Shown: positions 58,779 to 64,000 of the stretch, one piece after another
Position numbering within the stretch: position 1 is the first letter of the stretch
How the letters are laid out: each line of letters starts with the position of its first letter
DNA from: Gigantopelta aegis
Taxonomy: Eukaryota; Mollusca; Gastropoda; Neomphalida; Peltospiridae
NCBI RefSeq assembly: GCF_016097555.1
Contig: NC_054702.1
Span: forward strand, 71,997,856 to 72,061,855
Direction: 5' to 3'
Length of the DNA: 64,000 bases
Position numbers and translations under genes: made by a program
Notes under the pieces: generated by a model
The model's input: only the letters and a program-made list of their open reading frames with translations
What the model was told of the DNA's origin: nothing
Database searches by the model: none

Positions 58779-60143
58779 TCAGTAGACGTATCCCTTGCTT
58801 ACCTCCTTTAGCATATGGATAAGCATGACATTGGTGCTGGTAATGACCTTCTCCTGAAATGAAGAAATAGCTTTGTACAGGTATACCCTATATTTGTCGT
58901 CATCTTCTTCTTTCTTTGAAGATATTCTGGTGCCTGAGAGAGCTAGCATGTTATATTTATCATGAAGGACTTGGCTCTGTATTTTCTTTTCAAGAGTTAA
59001 AGATACGAATTCCCACTGCAGTAATCGCCTATCTGGTGACATGTTCTTCCAATCTGTTGATGGTCAAGTGATTTTTTAAAATTTCTGGTGACATGACCAG
59101 CTGAACAGTGATATCCTTCCATTCCCTGCACGCAGGTGGCAGCAGAGGCATACACCCAAATTCCAGAAGATCTTTAGCATTATTAAAAATCGAGGTTAGG
59201 ACATTACTGGCTTCTTGATGTTCAACCGGGTGATTGGAGGTCTCAGTATGTTGCATGCTGACCTGAATGGACTTGGCTGCTGGGCTCCTGTCTGGTTGGT
59301 GTTGAGGGAACCTTTTTGTTTACTGAGTGTGTTGATCTAGACGCAAATCTTGAACGAGCACTCGATGTCTTCCCTGGCTGTTTAAGAGTTTCATTGAACC
59401 AGCACTTAATACTCTCAATAAATTCTGGGCCAATTTTAAGGAGATTACTAATGGTATGTTTCCTCAAAAGGAACACCTTTCCTTCAATCTGGCTACAACA
59501 TTTGTCTCTTCTATCCTCAAAACTGCTGAGGAGCTCATCCTTCTGGTTAGTGATGCCATGATTTGAGGACTATTTAAAATATTGATCAGTTTTCCTTCAT
59601 AGAAGACATCATCTCCTGCAAACAATGCCAGAACACATGTCCTGCTGATTGTTAGATCCACCAGTTTTAATGATTCGGTTGGTCTAAAGGGAGGATCCTC
59701 CGGATTGTACATTTCAACTCTCTTAGGTGAACACCATGAGTAATCAGGTACAAACTGAGACTCACTGATCGGTGACTCCAGTTCAGGTAACTGTTTTCTA
59801 TTTGTGGTCACGACATCATCATGGAGTGATTCCCAGCCCTCTTTCCAATCACTGATGGTTTTGGATGGTGCACTCTGCCCACTAACCCAGGTTAACACTT
59901 CCAACCTGGCTATTTCTGACAACTTCTCATCCCATGATCGCTTCTGATATATCTGGAAATAATCACGAGGGTGTATTGCCAACCAGAAACAGTTCTTTTC
60001 CGAAAAGAACTTTGGCCCAACCATTTAACATTGTCCCAGTGTTCCTCCTCACAGTGACAGTTGAGATCACTGGCCTGTTTAAAACTGTTGTACTCTTTGC
60101 AGAATACACATACTACAGACAACCTCTGGTGCCGAAGCGACAT
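58779..60143 (-). pseudogene. Uncharacterised C2H2-finger protein, frame-broken, intronless
   Basis: Five minus-strand blocks follow each other in changing frames and together cover about 1.36 kb with no stop if frames are switched: 60143-60015, 60024-59540, about 59545-59245, 59256-59040, 59042-58779. The N-terminus has a C2H2 finger (CVFCKEYNSFKQASDLNCHC, with a second His four residues further on). Later blocks read SWDEKLSEIARLEVLTWVSG, FAGDDVFYEGKLINILNSP and LEKKIQSQVLHDKYNMLAL. The shifts are -1, -1, +1, +1 and cancel. I do not recognise the family. Decay, or indel errors in the assembly, could each explain it; absence of any nonsense codon favours recent damage or error. A 29-bp tandem array starts 30 bp upstream of the ATG. 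Confidence 0.5.
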
Positions 60144-60172
60144 AAAGTGAGACTTTAGCTCCTTCCTGGCAT

Positions 60173-60753
60173 TATAGGGGTGTATGATTAAGACTGCTTC
60201 CTATATGGGTGTATGATTAAGCCTGCTTCCTATAGGGGTGTACGATTAAGACTGCTTCCTATAGGGGTGTACGATTACGCCTGCTTCCTATAGGGGTATA
60301 CGATTAAGACTGCTTCCTATAGGGGTGTACGATTAAGCCTGCTTCCTATAGGGGTGTATGATTAAGACTGCTTCCTATAGGGGTGTACGATTAAGACTGC
60401 TTCCTATAGGGGTGTACGATTAAGCCTGCTTCCTATAGGGGTGTATGATTAAGACTGCTTCCTATAGGGGTGTACGATTAAGACTGCTTCCTATAGGGGT
60501 GTACGATTAAGCCTGCTTCCTATAGGGGTGTATGATTAAGACTGCTTCCTATAGGGGTGTATGATTAAGACTGCTTCCTGTAGGGGTGTATGATTAAGAC
60601 TGCTTCCTATAGGGGTGTATGATTAAGACTGCTTCCTATAGGGGTGTATGATTAAGACTGCTTCCTGTAGGGGTGTATGATTAAGACTGCTTCCTATAGG
60701 GGTGTATGATTAAGCCTGCTTCCTATAGGGGTGTATGATTACACCTGCTTCCT
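60173..60753 (+). repeat. 29-bp tandem repeat, about 20 copies
   Basis: Unit TATAGGGGTGTATGATTAAG plus ACTGCTTCC. Two binary variants (GTATG/GTACG and AAGACTG/AAGCCTG) alternate in a patterned order. For example, the block around 60330-60420 is repeated at about 60420-60510, indicating higher-order duplication. Confidence 0.96.
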
Positions 60754-61025
60754 ATTTCTTTTTATAACTTCTAAATTTCTAGCTTTAATACATCATGCAA
60801 AGCTTCTTCAGTGATCTCAAAGATCGCACTAACCTTGCATGTCTCAAAAATTAGAGTTAGTTCTTTAACTACTAGTATATACCAGTAGGTTCTAGGTTGA
60901 TCAGGCCTAAACCTTGTTAGAAGTCAAAGCATTCCCTTAACAATTAATTAGTCATATAAATAATCACTCAATTTTCTATTGCATGTTCTACAAAACATCA
61001 GATACTATAAAGCTTCATGTGTACC

Positions 61026-61130
61026 CAGACCTGTCAACCTTGGACTCTGGCTTGACAGGAGACTGGGATAAAAAAACCCAGGAGATTTGCCAAAAAAACT
61101 GGAGATTCACAGTACTCAATAAATAAAGAC
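61026..61130 (+). repeat. Repeat opening CAGACCTGTCAACC
   Basis: Shares its terminal motif with the minus-strand fragment at 14822-14909, then continues GGCTTGACAGGAGACTGGG and CCCAGGAGATTTGCC. The right end is not defined. Confidence 0.45.
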
Positions 61131-61328
61131 GTAAAACATTGTTTCACATATAAAAACCCAATTTTATAGCAACATACAACATACAGCAATGTTTTTTACA
61201 AGTACATACTTAAAAATACATACAAAATAAATAAAAATTGACTTGTTTTTCAAAGAAATATATTTCCAACAATGTTTCATGTTTTTCTTTTTACAGCTTT
61301 ATGTACATCACTGTTCTGAGTGTCCTGT

Positions 61329-62160
61329 TTACAAATGCGTATCATTGTATTGTTTTGTAGCCGATTTAGCAGATGCTAATGTTTTTTCACTAAATGTTGA
61401 TTCATAGCAATAGCTTGTGCTGTTTACTTTACAGCTGAGAAGGCCGCACAACGTGGAATTGTCCAATTCTGAACGCCCTTCTGTCTTGATACCGGCCTCG
61501 GTGGCGTCGTGGCAGGCAATCGGTCTACAGGCTGGTAGGTACTGGGTTCGGATCGCAGTCGAGGCATGGGATTTTTAATCCAGATACCGACTCCAAACCC
61601 TGAGTGAGTGCTCCGCAAGGCTCAATGGGTAGGTGTAAACCACTTGCACCGACCAGTGATCCATAACTGGTTCAACAAAGGCCATGGTTTGTGCTATCCT
61701 GCCTGTGGGAAGCGCAAATAAAAGATCCCTTGCTGCCTGTCGTAAAAAGAGTAGCCTATGTGGCGACAGCAGGTTTCCTCTAAAAACAGTGTCAGAATGA
61801 CCATATGTTTGACGTCCAATAGCCGATGATAAGATAAAAAATCAATGTGCTCTAGCGGCGTCATTAAATAAAACAAACTTTACTTTCTGTCTTGATTTTC
61901 CTCACAGTGGAGAATATTCTCTCTGTGTCAGCATTAGAATTTGGAATAGTAGACAGCATGAGCGCCAGTGTCGAAAGTTCTTTAAATCTGAGAGATCCAT
62001 CCATCACAGTCATTTTCCCCAGACGCATCCAGTATTTGTCCAAAGAGAGACAGGTTGGTGGTAGTTCCTCAGCTGGTGTCAGGCTGAAGTCAAGGAACTC
62101 CTCGCTCAATTGATCTGTGACTGGGTAGGCTACCTCACCTGGAATTGTGTAGAGACAATA
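61329..62160 (-). pseudogene. hAT-type C-terminal (dimerisation) domain ORF split by a SINE
   Basis: 62140-61897 encodes LSLDKYWMRLGKM, RFKELSTLALMLSTIP and NSNADTERIFSTVRKI, the hAT family C-terminal dimerisation motif (IPxSNADxERxFS). The frame then runs into the SINE at 61885. Beyond the SINE, from 61478 down to TAA at 61329-61331, the same frame resumes (GRSELDNSTLCGLLSCKVN). A CCAG acceptor-like site precedes the start at about 62140, so this may be a terminal exon of a larger gene or transposase. The SINE makes the copy unlikely to encode the full domain now. Confidence 0.75.
61491..61884 (+). mobile_element. Full-length SINE with perfect 12-bp target duplication
   Basis: Head CCGGCCTCGGTGGCGTCGTG, B-box GGGTTCGGATCGCAGTC, tail TTAAATAAAACAAACTTTAC. 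TTCTGTCTTGAT is repeated at 61479-61490 and 61885-61896. Very similar to the SINEs at 32788-33590, so probably a young insertion. Confidence 0.95.
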
Positions 62161-62211
62161 CAAAATAAAACTTGGTAAATGTAAATGTCAGGTAGGTACA
62201 AGCATGTTTCC

Positions 62212-63165
62212 TTATTCACATGACTTCAGCTGTCTGCGGATCCACACAGGAAGGTTCTTCACTTTATAAAGTAGCAAGCGGTCAGCATGATGCACCTTGG
62301 CATGTTGCCTTGGAGATCTCTTCACCAGGTAGGTGACATCATTAGTTTGTTTCAGAATCAGAAAGGAGCTTTCCAACTTGCAGTTAGCTTTTGACATTCT
62401 CCAGTTTTCCTGAAAGGATGGTGGACCAACACAGCATCTCCAGCTTTGAGAGTCTTCTCTGTGGTACTGATATTGTAGTGCTGTTTTTGGCAATATTCTG
62501 GCGATTTCATTGTGCATATTCTAGCACATTCATTAACTTCTTTCAATTTATGTTGAAGATCTGAAACGTACTGGTTGATGTCTCTTTCAGGTGCCTCTTT
62601 ATGCAGCCTTTCTATTACAGCTTGCATAGGAAGAATTATTTCTTTTCCAAAACCCATCATATTGGGTGGTTTGCCTGTGGCAGCACGAACTGAAGACCTG
62701 TATGCCATGAGTAGCTGTGGCAAATAGTCATCCCAACTCATTTGATTTTTCTCACAGTACATTGACATCATTGCTTTTCAATGTACGGTTAAATCGTTAA
62801 CATTACTGTGGTTTCATACCACTTGTCCTTGTCTTGTGGATCTGCAGCAGTGAGCATACATCTTTGAACAGTTTTCACTCAAAGTTGGTCCCTTGGTCAG
62901 TATGGACCTGCAAAGGCATTCCAAAATGGCAAATAAACTTATTTACGAATGCCTTGGCCACTGTTTCTGCTTCCTGGTTAGGCAATATTACTGCCTCTGT
63001 CGATCTCGTTAAAATATATTTGTTCCCATGACCAGTTACAGGAAGTGGTGTCATAATGTGTTTGGCATCTGTTGACCATTCATTGGAATGCAGGTCTGTG
63101 TTAACAGGGTGACTGGTTGGTACAGTAATAACTTTCATTGTGATGGTGCTGGTTTCTCTCAACAT
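62212..63165 (-). mobile_element. Ty3/gypsy retrotransposon remnant: integrase and C-terminal domain
   Basis: Minus-strand fragments in two or more frames. 63165-62875 holds the integrase core start (MTPLPVTGHGNKYIL) and HTDQGTNFE with a catalytic Asp; the region around the first catalytic Asp appears deleted. 62771-62358 continues the core (WDDYLPQLLMAYRSS) and the linker. 62400-62212 carries the GPY/F-like end (DVTYLVKRSP, KVHHADRLL). Frameshifts separate the pieces. No LTR was seen in the window, so the copy is partial and inactive. Confidence 0.8.
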
Positions 63166-63167
63166 GA

Positions 63168-63440
63168 TCAGTTTGTCTGTGGGAATATCGGTTTTGTTGC
63201 AGCATTAGTTAGATGGTGGCAAGTATCATCAGAAGGCAATGAAGGGTATTCTTGCCGTGTGTACCTGTGCTCCCTGGAATGCACCTGTGGATGGATGTCG
63301 GTATCACGACTTGATCTGTCTCGGTCATATTTAATTGTAACACCCACAGACTCCAGAAATGAATTGGCGAGAACAATAGATTTGTATTTGCCAGGGTGAA
63401 CTTTGTCGTGTTGCATGTTCTTTTTTGGTACACCATTCAC
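63168..63440 (-). other. Open frame upstream of the integrase, function unknown
   Basis: A 90-aa minus-strand frame with NGVPKKNMQHDKVHPGKYK and LESVGVTIKYDRD. It lies directly before the integrase remnant and could be a worn part of the same element or unrelated host sequence. No family was recognised. Confidence 0.3.
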
Positions 63441-63587
63441 TATAACAAACAGAGCTGAGTGGTCAATTATTTCAACATTTGATGAGTGTGCTGATTTTCT
63501 TATTTTTTCATTGGTGCTATTGATGTCTTTCTGGAGTTGACCTCGAGTTATGATGATGTTATGTTATTGTTGATGATGGTTACAAGA

Positions 63588-63962
63588 CTATGATGTGGTT
63601 ATAACAGCTGTAGCCAATTTAACAAAGTGTGGTCCTATGTCATCCAATCCTATTGATTTCTTCACATCACAATACTGACATCTTGGCTGGGCCATGGACC
63701 ATACAGTCCAGTGTGAGGAGAGAAATGATTGGATGCACTGATGAGTACATGGAAACATTGCTACTGGTTGCAGTTGACTGACGGGTGTTATTTGTGGTTG
63801 ACTGACGGGTGTTATTTGTGGTTGACTGACGGGTGTTATTTGTGGTTGACTGACGGGTGTTATTTGTGGTTGACTGACAGGTGTCATTTGTGGTTGACTG
63901 ACAGGTGTCATTTGTGATTGACTGACAGGTGTTATTTGTGGTTGACTGATGGGTGGTTTCAT
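63588..63962 (-). other. Octapeptide-repeat ORF with RING-like half finger, partial
   Basis: A minus-strand frame of at least 124 aa, open toward the window edge. Eight 24-bp units at 63773-63960 encode PVSQPQIT-type octapeptides. They are followed by MFPCTHQCIQSFLSSHW and QPRCQYC, a C-x-H-x-C plus C-x2-C arrangement like the second half of a RING finger. The first-half ligands are missing or replaced by the repeat. The downstream gypsy remnant is on the same strand, but a link is not shown. Confidence 0.4.
63773..63960 (+). repeat. 24-bp tandem repeat, 8 copies
   Basis: GTTGACTGACGGGTGTTATT plus TGTG repeats at 24-bp steps from 63773. The first four copies are almost identical; later ones carry ACAGG and TCATT variants. 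The period is a multiple of three, keeping a frame open on both strands. Confidence 0.95.
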
Positions 63963-64000
63963 TAACTTTCACCTCCCATCCTGTTTAAATTATCTTGTCT

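Overview
The window is animal nuclear DNA. Genes have short exons with GT-AG introns, the sequence is AT-rich, and much of it is transposable elements. Dozens of tRNA-headed SINEs carry a conserved body (AAAGATCCCTTGCT, then CCAATAGCCGATGAT). From memory this SINE type is typical of molluscs, and a marine gastropod is my best guess. That guess rests on repeat style, not on a database search.

Layout: (1) 168-4002 +, the last three coding exons of UBXN1. (2) 6522-7523 -, a single-exon DHHC palmitoyltransferase. (3) 8019-9650, a SINE with a small inverted-repeat element inside it, then an 89-bp satellite whose units fold into hairpins, then another SINE. (4) 15295-31088 -, a 13-exon gene whose splice phases all agree. 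It predicts about 1441 aa: acidic N-terminus, AT-hook, PHD-type C4HC3 finger, F-box and leucine-rich repeats. (5) 35069-47415 +, an 11-exon TFB2M (mitochondrial transcription factor B2). It is head-to-head with the F-box gene across about 4 kb that holds three SINE copies in tandem. (6) 47416-58778, no host gene: LINE remnants, a 1.6-kb foldback element with 170-bp terminal repeats, hairpins and SINEs. (7) 58779-64000, mostly minus-strand decayed coding sequence: an uncharacterised C2H2-finger protein with four frame changes but no stops, a hAT C-terminal domain split by a SINE with perfect 12-bp target duplications, a Ty3/gypsy integrase remnant, and a PVSQPQIT-type octapeptide repeat next to a RING-like half finger.

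The three host genes with recognised relatives work in separate pathways: UBXN1 in p97/ubiquitin handling, the DHHC enzyme in protein S-acylation, and TFB2M in mitochondrial transcription. The F-box/LRR gene has the architecture of an SCF ubiquitin-ligase substrate receptor aimed at chromatin. It recalls KDM2/FBXL19 (PHD, F-box, LRR) but has no visible JmjC or CXXC domain. It is the best candidate for an under-described host protein. The rest of the biology is mobile DNA, including several short inverted-repeat elements with clear target duplications and two cases of satellite growth inside or beside an element.
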